From positions 1 to 64,000 of the forward strand of contig WASS01000019.1 of NCBI GenBank assembly GCA_009712635.1: a stretch of 64,000 bases of DNA, read 5' to 3'. The notes beneath the pieces are model-generated. The model saw nothing but the letters and a program-made list of their open reading frames with translations, was not told the origin of the DNA and searched no databases. Positions 24,953 through 33,677 of the stretch are shown piece by piece. The first letter of the stretch is position 1. Every line of letters begins with the position of its first letter. The DNA is from Hungatella sp. (lineage in GTDB: Bacteria > Bacillota > Clostridia > Lachnospirales > Lachnospiraceae). Made by a program: the position numbers and the translations under genes.

Positions 24953-24967
24953 ACTAATACTATTAGT
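24953..24967. promoter_or_regulatory. 15-bp perfect palindrome upstream of the ABC pair
   Basis: ACTAATA-C-TATTAGT lies 34 bases before the start of the first ABC gene. It shares TTAACTA with the marR promoter region (on the opposite strand), so it is a candidate MarR operator. Confidence 0.6.
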
Positions 24968-25000
24968 ATATAACGAAGTTAGTAAATAGGAGGATCATAC

Positions 25001-26761
25001 ATGATAAAATTACTGAAACGTTTGAAAAAGGCAGAATGGCTACAGGTTTTTGCCAGTCTGATATTTATTGTTGCTCAGGTCTGGCTGGATTTAAAACTTC
25101 CGGACTATATGTCAGAAATTACCAGGCTGACACAGGTTCCAGGCAGTGAGATGGCAGACATATGGGCGGCAGGAGCAAAAATGTTAGTTTGTGCTTTGGG
25201 CAGCCTGGTTTCTGCAGTAGCGGTCGGTTTCTTTGCAGCCAGAATTGCAGCTTCTTTTTCCCAGAGACTCAGAAGTCTTTTGTTCTCAAAAGTAGATTCT
25301 TTCTCCATGGAAGAAATTAACCGCTTTTCTACTGACAGTTTAATTACCCGATCCACCAATGATATCACCCAGGTGCAGATGCTTATTACCATGGGGCTTC
25401 AAATGCTTATTAAGGCTCCCATCATGGTGGTTTGGGCGATTACGAAAATTGCAGGAAAAGGATATGAGTGGACTGTGGCAACGGGTGTTACGGTCGGAAT
25501 TATGGTTGTGGTGATTGGAACAATTATGATGTTCATTATGCCCAAATTTAAAAAAATGCAGTCACTGACGGATAGTTTAAACCGGGTTACAAGAGAGAAT
25601 TTAACCGGTTTACGGGTTGTAAGAGCATATAATGCAGAGAATTACCAGGAAGAGAAGTTTGAACAGGCCAATCAGGAACTGACTGCCACCCAGTTATACA
25701 CCAACCGCGGCATGGCAATTATGATGCCAATGATGACTACATTAATGAGCGGGTTGTCTCTGGCAATTTACTGGATTGGAGCTAATTTAATTAACGCCGC
25801 ACAGGCCGTGGACCGGCTGACCATATTCTCCAACATGGTGGTATTTTCATCTTATGCGGTTCAAGTAATCATGTCCTTTATGATGCTGGTAATGATTTTT
25901 ATCCTTCTTCCAAGAGCATCCGTCTCTGCCAAACGTATTAATGAGGTACTTGAAACAAAGCCGGTTATTATCGACGGGGACAAAAAAGATGGAGAGGCGG
26001 GGGCACAGGGAACCATTGAATTTAGAAATGTCAGCTTTCAATATCCGGGAGCTGCCGACTATGTTCTGGAGAACATTAGTTTTCAGGCAGGTAAGGGAGA
26101 GACCGTGGCATTTATCGGTTCTACCGGTAGCGGTAAAAGTACGCTGATCAGTCTGATACCCAGATTTTATGATGCGACAGAAGGCGAGATTCTGGTTGAT
26201 GGTGTGAATGTAAAGGATTATACACAGGAGGCTCTTCATAATAAGATTGGTTATGTGCCCCAGAAAGCAGTGATGTTTCGCGGAACAGTAAGCAGCAATG
26301 TGGCGTTTGGTGATAATGGAAAGAAGAAACCACTGCCAGAAGAGATTAAATCAGCAGTAAGGACTGCTCAGGGCAGTGAATTTGTGGAGAACATGGAACA
26401 TCAGTATGAGGCGGAGATCGCACAGGGAGGGACCAATGTATCAGGTGGACAGAAACAGCGTCTTGCCATTGCCCGGGCCGTCTGCCGAAAACCGGAGATT
26501 TATATTTTTGATGACAGCTTTTCAGCACTGGACTATAGAACTGACCGGGTGTTACGAACTGCTCTTAAAAAGGAATCTCAGGGAGCCACCAGCCTGATTG
26601 TTGCACAGAGAATTGGTACAATTATGGATGCAGATCAGATCATTGTTCTCGATGAAGGAAAAATAGTAGGAAAAGGAACACACAGAGAGTTGCTTCAAAC
26701 CTGCAGTGTTTACAGGGAAATCGCAATGTCACAGCTTAGTCAGGAGGAATTGATATCATGA
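25001..26761 (+). CDS. ABC exporter half-transporter (first subunit, degenerate Walker B Glu)
   Basis: 586 residues with six helices and an ATPase domain: Walker A GSTGSGKST, signature NVSGGQKQR, Walker B YIFDDSFSALD. The catalytic Glu after Walker B is Asp, and the switch position reads VAQR (Gln for His). This is the inactive-site pattern seen in LmrC/YheI-like subunits of multidrug heterodimers. AGGAGG precedes the ATG. It overlaps the next gene by ATGA. Confidence 0.92.
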   Translation: MIKLLKRLKKAEWLQVFASLIFIVAQVWLDLKLPDYMSEITRLTQVPGSEMADIWAAGAKMLVCALGSLVSAVAVGFFAARIAASFSQRLRSLLFSKVDSFSMEEINRFSTDSLITRSTNDITQVQMLITMGLQMLIKAPIMVVWAITKIAGKGYEWTVATGVTVGIMVVVIGTIMMFIMPKFKKMQSLTDSLNRVTRENLTGLRVVRAYNAENYQEEKFEQANQELTATQLYTNRGMAIMMPMMTTLMSGLSLAIYWIGANLINAAQAVDRLTIFSNMVVFSSYAVQVIMSFMMLVMIFILLPRASVSAKRINEVLETKPVIIDGDKKDGEAGAQGTIEFRNVSFQYPGAADYVLENISFQAGKGETVAFIGSTGSGKSTLISLIPRFYDATEGEILVDGVNVKDYTQEALHNKIGYVPQKAVMFRGTVSSNVAFGDNGKKKPLPEEIKSAVRTAQGSEFVENMEHQYEAEIAQGGTNVSGGQKQRLAIARAVCRKPEIYIFDDSFSALDYRTDRVLRTALKKESQGATSLIVAQRIGTIMDADQIIVLDEGKIVGKGTHRELLQTCSVYREIAMSQLSQEELIS

Positions 26762-28623
26762 GTGAACAACAAGGAAAAAAGAATTCCCATACAGGTCCAA
26801 TGTCAGGCGGTCCTATGGGAAAGGGATCTATGGGGCAGGTTGTGGAAAAACCCAAAAACTTTAACAGTACAATGACAAAGCTGCTGGCATATTGCAAACA
26901 ATATCTGCCTGCCATTATCTTTGCTCTTGCTGCTGCGGCTGCTGGAACCATATTACAGATTATTGGACCGGATCAATTAAAAAATTTAACAAATGAAATC
27001 ATGAAAGGGCTTCCTGCCATGGTAAATGGAGCGCCTGTTTTAGGAACCATTGACATGAATGCCGTTTTAAAAATTGGGCGGACGCTGGCTGTGTTTTACG
27101 CTGTTTCTCTACTGTTAAACTATATACAGAGTCTGGTTATGGCAACTATTACACAGGTTATCTCGAAAAAGATGAGGACAGATATTTCTCAGAAGATGAA
27201 CCGCCTGCCCTTGAAATACTTTGATTCCGTAAGCATCGGAGATGTATTAAGCCGTGTGACCAATGATGTAGATGCCATCGGACAGACTTTAAATCAAAGT
27301 GTTGGAACCTTGATTTCTGCTATTACCATGCTGGCTGGTTCTTTGATCATGATGATTTATAACAGCTGGATTCTTGCACTGACTGCGGTAGGTTCCAGCG
27401 TATTAGGTTTTGGTTTCATGATGATTATCATGAAACAGTCACAGAAATACTTTAAACAACAGCAGACAGAATTAGGTCAGATTAATGGGCTGATTGAGGA
27501 AGTTTATACCGGCCATAATGTTGTTAAGGTTTATAATGGCAGCAGGGAAGCGAAAGATGCTTTCGAAAACAGCAACCGCAGTTTATACAGCAGTGCATGG
27601 AAATCACAGTTTCTTTCAGGACTCATGATGCCTCTGATGAACTTTGTGGGGAACTTCGGCTATGTTGCTGTCTGCGTGGTTGGTGCAGCTCTTGCTATGA
27701 AAGGAACCATCACCTTTGGTGTGATTGTGGCATTTATGTTGTATATCCGTTTATTTACCCAGCCATTATCCCAGATTGCTCAGGCTATGAATAATCTTCA
27801 GAGGACGGCAGCAGCAAGTGAACGTGTTTTTGAATTCCTTGATGAAGAGGAACTTGAGAATGAATCGGAGAAAAAGAATGTTTTAACAAATGTAAAAGGA
27901 ACTGTGGAATTTAAAAATGTCAGATTTGGTTACACACCCAATAAGCCAGTAATTAATAATTTTTCCGCAAAAATTCACGCAGGACAGAAGGTCGCTATCG
28001 TTGGGCCTACAGGAGCCGGAAAGACTACCATGGTCAATCTGCTTATGAGATTTTATGAGACAGATGGAGGAGAAATACTGATTGACGGGGTTCCAGTGAA
28101 TCAGGTACCAAGAGAGAATGTGCATGCACAGTTCAGTATGGTATTACAGGATACCTGGATTTTTGAAGGAACCATACGGGAAAATATCATTTACAGCAAG
28201 CAGGGAGTGACGGATGAAGATGTGATCAATGCCTGCAAAACGGTAGGACTGCATCATTTTATTATGACATTACCCAGAGGTTATGATACAATATTAAATG
28301 ATAAGGCCAGTCTTTCAGAAGGTCAGAAGCAGCTGATTACCATTGCAAGAGCCATGATACAAAACGCACCTTTATTAATCCTTGATGAAGCCACAAGCTC
28401 GGTTGATACCCGTACAGAACGTATGGTTCAGACGGCAATGGATCAGCTTACAAAAGGAAGAACCTCCTTTGTGATTGCACACCGGCTTTCAACGATTAAA
28501 AATGCAGATTTAATTCTGGTTATGAAGGATGGTGATATTATCGAAAGCGGAAGCCATGAGGAACTGCTTTCAAAGAACGGATTTTATGCACAGCTCTATA
28601 ACAGTCAGTTTGAGGCAGCTTAA
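26758..28623 (+). CDS. ABC exporter half-transporter (second subunit)
   Basis: 621 residues. A Gly/Met-rich N-terminal tail (about 45 residues) leads to six helices and an ATPase domain with Walker A GPTGAGKTT, Walker B LLILDEATSSVD with Glu present and the switch His in IAHRL. The signature is SLSEGQKQL. With the partner upstream it gives one competent and one degenerate ATP site, as in LmrCD-type multidrug exporters. The substrate is unknown, though MarR control favours a toxic compound. Confidence 0.92.
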   Translation: MSEQQGKKNSHTGPMSGGPMGKGSMGQVVEKPKNFNSTMTKLLAYCKQYLPAIIFALAAAAAGTILQIIGPDQLKNLTNEIMKGLPAMVNGAPVLGTIDMNAVLKIGRTLAVFYAVSLLLNYIQSLVMATITQVISKKMRTDISQKMNRLPLKYFDSVSIGDVLSRVTNDVDAIGQTLNQSVGTLISAITMLAGSLIMMIYNSWILALTAVGSSVLGFGFMMIIMKQSQKYFKQQQTELGQINGLIEEVYTGHNVVKVYNGSREAKDAFENSNRSLYSSAWKSQFLSGLMMPLMNFVGNFGYVAVCVVGAALAMKGTITFGVIVAFMLYIRLFTQPLSQIAQAMNNLQRTAAASERVFEFLDEEELENESEKKNVLTNVKGTVEFKNVRFGYTPNKPVINNFSAKIHAGQKVAIVGPTGAGKTTMVNLLMRFYETDGGEILIDGVPVNQVPRENVHAQFSMVLQDTWIFEGTIRENIIYSKQGVTDEDVINACKTVGLHHFIMTLPRGYDTILNDKASLSEGQKQLITIARAMIQNAPLLILDEATSSVDTRTERMVQTAMDQLTKGRTSFVIAHRLSTIKNADLILVMKDGDIIESGSHEELLSKNGFYAQLYNSQFEAA

Positions 28624-28655
28624 TAAAATTATTATAAGAAAAATGGAGGCGGGAT

Positions 28656-29015
28656 ATGAAATTTTGCTGGACAACCATTCATGTAAAATCGTTAGATGAA
28701 TCAATCCGGTTTTACCACGACATCATTGGTCTTGGGATTGTAAGTCAATTTGAAGCAGGACCTGATATGAAAATTGCGATGCTTGGAGAGCCGGGCAATG
28801 CGCTCATTGAGTTAATTGAACAGAACGGTATTTCCCAGGAGAGCAAAGGGTTATCAATTGGGTTTGAAGTGCCATCGATTGAAGAAGCAATGGAGCTGAT
28901 GAAGCAGAATCAGATAGAAATTAAAAGCGGTCCTTTTTCACCGGCACCTTCCACCACTTTCTTTTTTGTGGAAGACCCCAATGGTCTGGAAGTACAGATT
29001 GTGCAGCATGGATAG
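28656..29015 (+). CDS. VOC-family (glyoxalase/bleomycin-resistance fold) protein
   Basis: 119 residues with the paired beta-alpha-beta-beta-beta layout: TTIHVKSLDESIRFYHDIIGLG at the start and FFFVEDPNGLEVQIVQ at the end. His9, Glu in ALIELIEQ and Glu in LEVQIVQ fit the usual metal ligands. GGAGGCGGG precedes the ATG. It trails the exporter operon by 33 bases, so it could be a lyase or resistance protein co-expressed with it. The substrate cannot be assigned. Confidence 0.82.
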   Translation: MKFCWTTIHVKSLDESIRFYHDIIGLGIVSQFEAGPDMKIAMLGEPGNALIELIEQNGISQESKGLSIGFEVPSIEEAMELMKQNQIEIKSGPFSPAPSTTFFFVEDPNGLEVQIVQHG

Positions 29016-29025
29016 AGATATGTAT

Positions 29026-29067
29026 AACAAAGGAACCATGACACAGAGTTGTCGTGGTTCCTTTGTT
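29026..29067 (+). terminator. long-stem hairpin after the VOC gene
   Basis: An 18-bp stem with one wobble (AACAAAGGAACCATGACA at 29026-29043 against 29050-29067) and a 6-base loop. A T-rich tract within the stem (CCTTTGTTATA) replaces a separate T-run. Confidence 0.7.
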
Positions 29068-29100
29068 ATAATAGAAGAAAATGAAAGATGAGGTTTACAT

Positions 29101-29664
29101 ATGTCTGGTGTTTATGAAAAATGTCCTGTACTGGAAAACGAAAATTATCTGCTTCGGTTTGTTGAACATGGAGATATTCCCTTTCTTTTACGTGTGTACA
29201 GCGATAAAAAGTCCGTGTTGCTTTTTAATAGTGATAACTGCCACGGAGATGATTTCTATTATAATTCACATAAACGTATGGAAGAGGCAGTAAATTACTG
29301 GTTTGATGAATATGAGAGAAAAGGCTTTGTGCGTTGGGCTGTTATTTCGAAGAAGAGGGATGAAGTGATTGGGACCATAGAGGTATTTCAAAGAAGATCC
29401 AGTGATTATTTTAACCAATGCGGTTTATTAAGAATAGATTTAAGAAGCGATTATGAAACGGAAAGCTGCATTGAAAATTTGATTTCCATATTGATTACAC
29501 CTATTTATGAACTATTTGAATGCCAGATGATTGCAACAAAAGCGGTTCCTCTGGCGGCAGAAAGAAGGAAAGCACTGGAAAAAATGAATTTTCAACTGAC
29601 AGATCAAAAACTGGTTGGATATGACGGAACAGAATATGAAAATTATTGGATTCTTTTAAAATAA
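29101..29664 (+). CDS. GNAT-family N-acetyltransferase-like protein
   Basis: 187 residues resembling RimJ/RimL-type GNATs: an N-terminal LENENYLLRFVEHGDIPFLLRVY, a central WAVISKKRDEVIGTIEVFQR strand pair, and a late A(A)ERRKALEKMNFQ acetyl-CoA-side helix. The usual R-x-x-G-x-G/A loop is not clean, so it may be a divergent or non-canonical acetyltransferase. A loosely spaced GATGAGG precedes ATG 29101. Confidence 0.7.
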   Translation: MSGVYEKCPVLENENYLLRFVEHGDIPFLLRVYSDKKSVLLFNSDNCHGDDFYYNSHKRMEEAVNYWFDEYERKGFVRWAVISKKRDEVIGTIEVFQRRSSDYFNQCGLLRIDLRSDYETESCIENLISILITPIYELFECQMIATKAVPLAAERRKALEKMNFQLTDQKLVGYDGTEYENYWILLK

Positions 29665-29771
29665 AATTATTGAATCCCCTTTGCTTTTTTTCTCATTATC
29701 AGTATAATAAAAGTACCTTTCAAAAAGGAAGATACTTTAAACCGCCAAAAAAAGGAAAAGGAGCTGATCGT

Positions 29772-30410
29772 ATGAGAATAGAAATTTGGTCCGATTTTGT
29801 CTGCCCCTTCTGCTATATGGGCAAAACCAAGTTTGAAATGGCATTAAACCAGTTTGAGCATAAAGATGAAGTAGAAGTCGTATATAGAAGTTTTGAATTA
29901 AACATGTCAGGCGAATCGGTGAAGGGCAAAGACATTCATCAGGTTATCGCAGATAAGTACCACATCAGCTATGAGGAAGCAAAAAGTAATAATGATATGA
30001 TTGTGAAAGCAGCAGCTGAAGTGGGACTTCATTACCGTTTTGATTTATTAAAGCTAAATAGTACAGAATTGGCTCATGAAATAATTCAGTATGCAAAGCC
30101 AAAGGGTAAAGCGAACGAACTGGTGAAACGTTTCTTCCAGGGGTATTTTGAAGAAGGGATGGACATCGGAGACAGGGATGCTCTTTTAAAACTGGCAGAA
30201 GAGGCTGGTCTTGATATTCCTGATTTAACAATACATCTAAATGGTGATCAGCTCAAGTCAGAAGTGAAAAAGGAAGAAGAAATGGCTCAAAAATTAAAAA
30301 TCAATGCAGTTCCGTATTTTTTAATTAATAATTGGTATGCAGTCTCTGGAGCCCAAAATCCTGATACATTTCTTCACGCACTACAGGAAGCATATGAATC
30401 GGAAAAATAA
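29772..30410 (+). CDS. DsbA-family oxidoreductase, FrnE type
   Basis: 212 residues with a thioredoxin fold interrupted by a helical domain. The active-site CPFC sits at residues 10-13 (WSDFVCPFCYMG), and the cis-Pro motif AVPYF lies near residue 175. There is no signal peptide, so it acts in the cytoplasm. The start ATG 29772 has AAGGAG upstream; the frame runs further upstream but into a terminator-like AT region. Related proteins handle disulfide or polyketide redox steps and oxidative stress. It is a single-gene unit closed by a terminator. Confidence 0.88.
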   Translation: MRIEIWSDFVCPFCYMGKTKFEMALNQFEHKDEVEVVYRSFELNMSGESVKGKDIHQVIADKYHISYEEAKSNNDMIVKAAAEVGLHYRFDLLKLNSTELAHEIIQYAKPKGKANELVKRFFQGYFEEGMDIGDRDALLKLAEEAGLDIPDLTIHLNGDQLKSEVKKEEEMAQKLKINAVPYFLINNWYAVSGAQNPDTFLHALQEAYESEK

Positions 30411-30440
30411 TATGACTTTATGATTTACAGTTAATAATAA

Positions 30441-30487
30441 AACTGCCGTTATAAACCGCCTTAAAACCGGTATAAACGGCAGTTTTT
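30441..30487 (+). terminator. intrinsic terminator after the DsbA-like gene
   Basis: AACTGCCGTT ... AACGGCAGTT with an inner ACCG/CGGT extension, followed by TTTATT. Nearly the same AAACTGCCGTT stem is used again at 36133-36180. Confidence 0.85.
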
Positions 30488-30575
30488 ATTATTTATTTTT
30501 ACTTTCAGACACTACCTGCACCACCGGGCGACTTCACAATTAAGTGAACTGCGGGATCCAATACGGCTGACTTAA

Positions 30576-30619
30576 TGATAAATTTATCACATATATTATA
30601 AAATATGTGCAAAGTGCAC
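30576..30619. promoter_or_regulatory. three overlapping palindromes upstream of hpdB (candidate Crp/Fnr-type sites)
   Basis: TGATAAATTTATCA (30576-30589) is a perfect 14-bp palindrome. CACATAT-N8-ATATGTG (30588-30609) overlaps it, and GTGCA-AAG-TGCAC (30607-30619) follows. A -10-like TACAAT at 30642-30647 has no good -35, which fits activator-dependent transcription. The last gene pair of this operon includes a Crp/Fnr regulator, the natural candidate to bind here. Confidence 0.5.
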
Positions 30620-30678
30620 TACAAAAAAAGTCATAAAAGAATACAATCAGTACAAATGTATTGAAGGGAGAAGCTTTT

Positions 30679-33375
30679 ATGAATGATGCACAAAGTAAAA
30701 TATATGATATTTTAAAAGCGCGTGGAATTGATGCAGAAAATGCTGATGGCATTAAGGAAGAGGATATACCGGAAGCGTCAGAACGCTTTAGTAAGCTAAT
30801 GGAAATCTATTATTCCATGAAGGTTACCGCAGATATGGAGATACCTTACTGGTATAACAGGCTGTGGTGGGAGAATGACGGAGATATACTTGAGGTAAGA
30901 AGAGCCAGAGCAGTGGGAGGTGCGTATGCTCACAGCACTCCGACAGTACTGCCTTATGAAAAACTGGTCATGAGCAAAACAAAGAATTTCCGCGGAGCAT
31001 TTCCATTTCCCTGGGTCTGTGCCAGCTTTTTCAATTCTCTTGCAGAATCCCTGATGAATGAAGTAGATGCCCCTGCAGAGAGCGAGGCAGATGCTGTTTC
31101 AGTAGTAGGCGCAGGAGGCGGTAACGTAACTGAAAGCTACGGAGATATTATTTCCATTGCGAAGAAATTTGGAATGAGAAAAGAAGAAATTCCCGTCCTG
31201 GTAAAGGTTTCCAAGTATTGGGAGGGTATATCTGTTGAAGACATCAGTGATAAATATGCACAGATGCTTCCGGATTACGATCAGTTCAAGCGCAACATGG
31301 ATGCAGTGGTTGTCATGTTTGATTCTTTTGCCATTCCTCAGGGCAGGGAGGTAATCAATTATTATATGCCATTGCAGTATGGTTTTGACCGGATCATCCA
31401 GCTTTGCGATGAAAAGATTAATGAGACAATGGGGGAAGCAGGCGAAGACGGCATATTAGGAATGAGCCGCGGTTATTATTATGCAGCAATGAAGGAAATT
31501 ACGGCAGGCTTAAGTAAATGGTGCGATAACTATGGAAAAAGGGCAGAGGACCTTGCAACAAGAGAGCCGGATGAAGAAGTCAGGGCAAATTATTTAGAAA
31601 TCGCCCAGGTGATGCACAATGTTGCCCATAAACGTCCATCCACCTTCCGTGAAGCCCTTCAGATGACGTTATGCTGCCATTTGGGCGTCGTAAACGAAGA
31701 TCCTCAGTCAGGACAATCCATCGGTCGTCTGGGTCAGGTGCTTCAGCCGTTCTATGAGAAAGATATGGAAGATGGTATTACCACAGATGAGGAAGTAATC
31801 GAACTGCTGGAACTCTACCGGATTAAGATAACCTGTATCGAGTGCTTTGCCTCTGCCGGTGTATCAGGCGGTGTGCTTTCCGGAAATACCTTTAATAACC
31901 TTTCCCTTGGAGGACAGAATTATGACGGTTTATCAGCAGTCACTCCTCTTGAATATCTGATTGTGGAAGCGGCTATGAGAGCAAAGACCCCGCAGCCCAC
32001 GCTTTCTGTTCTTTATGATGAAAAGACACCGGAAGATTTCTTAATGAAAGCCGCAGCCTGTACAAAGCTTGGTATGGGTTTCCCGGCATGGATGAACAAT
32101 CAGACTGGAATGAACTTTATGTTAAGGCAGTACGGTGCAGAGGGAATGGACCTTTACGATGCAAGAGCGTGGTGTCTGGGCGGGTGCCTGGAATCGGCTC
32201 CGGGCTGTTTTATGCCTCTGGATTATAACGGAAAAGTCACCATGATTCCCGGAGGCGCCTCTCCAACCTGCGGAACCGGAATTCATTTTACCGGTCTGCC
32301 AAAGATTCTGGAGCTGGTTCTTACAAACGGTCTTGATAAGCGAACCGGAAAACAGGTATTCCCTCCCCATAATGAGAAAATTGATACATATGAGCAGATG
32401 GTGGATTTATGGAAAAAGTATCTGGATATATCAAACCGGATTGTGAACCGGATCAACAATATGCAGATGGATATCTGGAGAAAGTATAATATGCCTGCTG
32501 TGAATTCCCTGCTGAAACCGGACTGCTTTGCAAAGGGACAGCACATTGGCAACTGTGGATCCAGATATAATGCCTGTATCAACTTTGAATCCTGCGGCAC
32601 CATAACATTTATTAACTCCCTGGCTTCTATAAAGAAGAATGTATTTGATGACCGGGCGTTTACACTGGAAGAGATGACAGAGGCTCTGGTTAATAACTTC
32701 GGTTTTAAGACTGCGTATGAGACCAATGTATTTTCCCCGGATTTCAGAGAAAGCACTGAGTCAGCTTCTAAGTATGACCGGATATTTGCAGCATGCATCC
32801 ATGCTCCCAAATACGGAAATGCGGATTCCTATGTAGACAGTCTGCTGAAGGACTATCACATGTTTATGCTTCACTACCTGCCCACACTCCGCTCCTATTA
32901 TGGCAAGCCGGAATATTTATGTCAGATTTCCGTATCCACCCATGGCCCCCAGGGCTTTGTCACTCTGGCGACTCCGGATGGAAGGCTTGCAGGAACCACT
33001 TATTCCGACGGTTCTGTTTCCGCAGCGGCAGGAACCGATAAGAATGGAATTTATGCCATCTTTGAATCAGCCACTGTATATGACCACTCTCAGAATCAGA
33101 ATGCGCAGATGAACTTAAAGCTTCATCCGTCAGCCGTAAAAGGACTTTCCGGAACAAGAAAGCTCCTTGACGTAATCCGTGCCTATATGCGCAAGGGCGG
33201 TTTCCATGTTCAGTTTAATGTTGTTGGCTCGGATACCTTAAAGGAAGCTCAAAAGGAGCCGGACAAATACAGGGACTTAATGGTCCGTGTAGCCGGGTTC
33301 ACCCAGTATTGGTGTGAAATCGGCAAGCCGATTCAGGATGAAGTGATCTATAGAACCGAGTATGATCAGGCTTAA
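30679..33375 (+). CDS. hpdB: p-hydroxyphenylacetate decarboxylase, glycyl radical large subunit
   Basis: This 898-residue glycyl radical enzyme decarboxylates 4-hydroxyphenylacetate (from tyrosine fermentation) to p-cresol. Counting from ATG 30679 (GAAGGGAG upstream), the thiyl Cys503 and Glu505 fall in GGCLES, His536 in GIHFTG, Glu637 in NFESCG, and the radical Gly873 in VRVAGFTQ. These are the positions I recall for the Clostridium scatologenes enzyme, so numbering and length both match. The small Fe-S subunit and activase genes follow directly, which separates it from indoleacetate decarboxylase, which lacks the small subunit. The related phenylacetate decarboxylase remains a less likely alternative. 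The enzyme is oxygen-sensitive and cytoplasmic. Confidence 0.95.
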   Translation: MNDAQSKIYDILKARGIDAENADGIKEEDIPEASERFSKLMEIYYSMKVTADMEIPYWYNRLWWENDGDILEVRRARAVGGAYAHSTPTVLPYEKLVMSKTKNFRGAFPFPWVCASFFNSLAESLMNEVDAPAESEADAVSVVGAGGGNVTESYGDIISIAKKFGMRKEEIPVLVKVSKYWEGISVEDISDKYAQMLPDYDQFKRNMDAVVVMFDSFAIPQGREVINYYMPLQYGFDRIIQLCDEKINETMGEAGEDGILGMSRGYYYAAMKEITAGLSKWCDNYGKRAEDLATREPDEEVRANYLEIAQVMHNVAHKRPSTFREALQMTLCCHLGVVNEDPQSGQSIGRLGQVLQPFYEKDMEDGITTDEEVIELLELYRIKITCIECFASAGVSGGVLSGNTFNNLSLGGQNYDGLSAVTPLEYLIVEAAMRAKTPQPTLSVLYDEKTPEDFLMKAAACTKLGMGFPAWMNNQTGMNFMLRQYGAEGMDLYDARAWCLGGCLESAPGCFMPLDYNGKVTMIPGGASPTCGTGIHFTGLPKILELVLTNGLDKRTGKQVFPPHNEKIDTYEQMVDLWKKYLDISNRIVNRINNMQMDIWRKYNMPAVNSLLKPDCFAKGQHIGNCGSRYNACINFESCGTITFINSLASIKKNVFDDRAFTLEEMTEALVNNFGFKTAYETNVFSPDFRESTESASKYDRIFAACIHAPKYGNADSYVDSLLKDYHMFMLHYLPTLRSYYGKPEYLCQISVSTHGPQGFVTLATPDGRLAGTTYSDGSVSAAAGTDKNGIYAIFESATVYDHSQNQNAQMNLKLHPSAVKGLSGTRKLLDVIRAYMRKGGFHVQFNVVGSDTLKEAQKEPDKYRDLMVRVAGFTQYWCEIGKPIQDEVIYRTEYDQA

Positions 33376-33400
33376 AGCCAACAATAAGGAGGAAGAACAG

Positions 33401-33676
33401 ATGAAGCATGTTAAATGCGTGAACTTTTTAAACTTAGATTGTGAAAAGGGAATGTGTGCCCTGAGCAAGGCAATCGTTCCGATTGATGGAGAAGGAAGTG
33501 ACGCATGTCAAAGTTACCAGCCGGCTCCGGAATGCGGAAATTGCCGCCATTTCTATGATGGAGACAAATACGGAATGGGAATGTGCAAAGGATATGAAAA
33601 GGAAAACTGGGCATATGCCACCTGCGGCGCATTCTCCTGTGAAAAATATGAAAGCAGAAGATATCAGGAAGCCTGA
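33401..33676 (+). CDS. hpdC: p-hydroxyphenylacetate decarboxylase small Fe-S subunit
   Basis: 91 residues, the small subunit that forms the hetero-octamer with HpdB and carries two 4Fe-4S clusters thought to tune radical activity. The ligand pattern is complete: His3, Cys6, Cys19, Cys36 for the first cluster and Cys45, Cys48, Cys62, Cys80 for the second. The His/Cys3 plus Cys4 arrangement is specific to this family. AAGGAGGAAG precedes ATG 33401. It ends one base before the hpdA start. Confidence 0.95.
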   Translation: MKHVKCVNFLNLDCEKGMCALSKAIVPIDGEGSDACQSYQPAPECGNCRHFYDGDKYGMGMCKGYEKENWAYATCGAFSCEKYESRRYQEA

Positions 33677-33677
33677 T

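Noticed and set aside
32283-32810. 175-codon minus-strand frame inside hpdB
   Set aside because: It is opposite essential glycyl-radical motifs, has no plausible start context and no recognisable domain.
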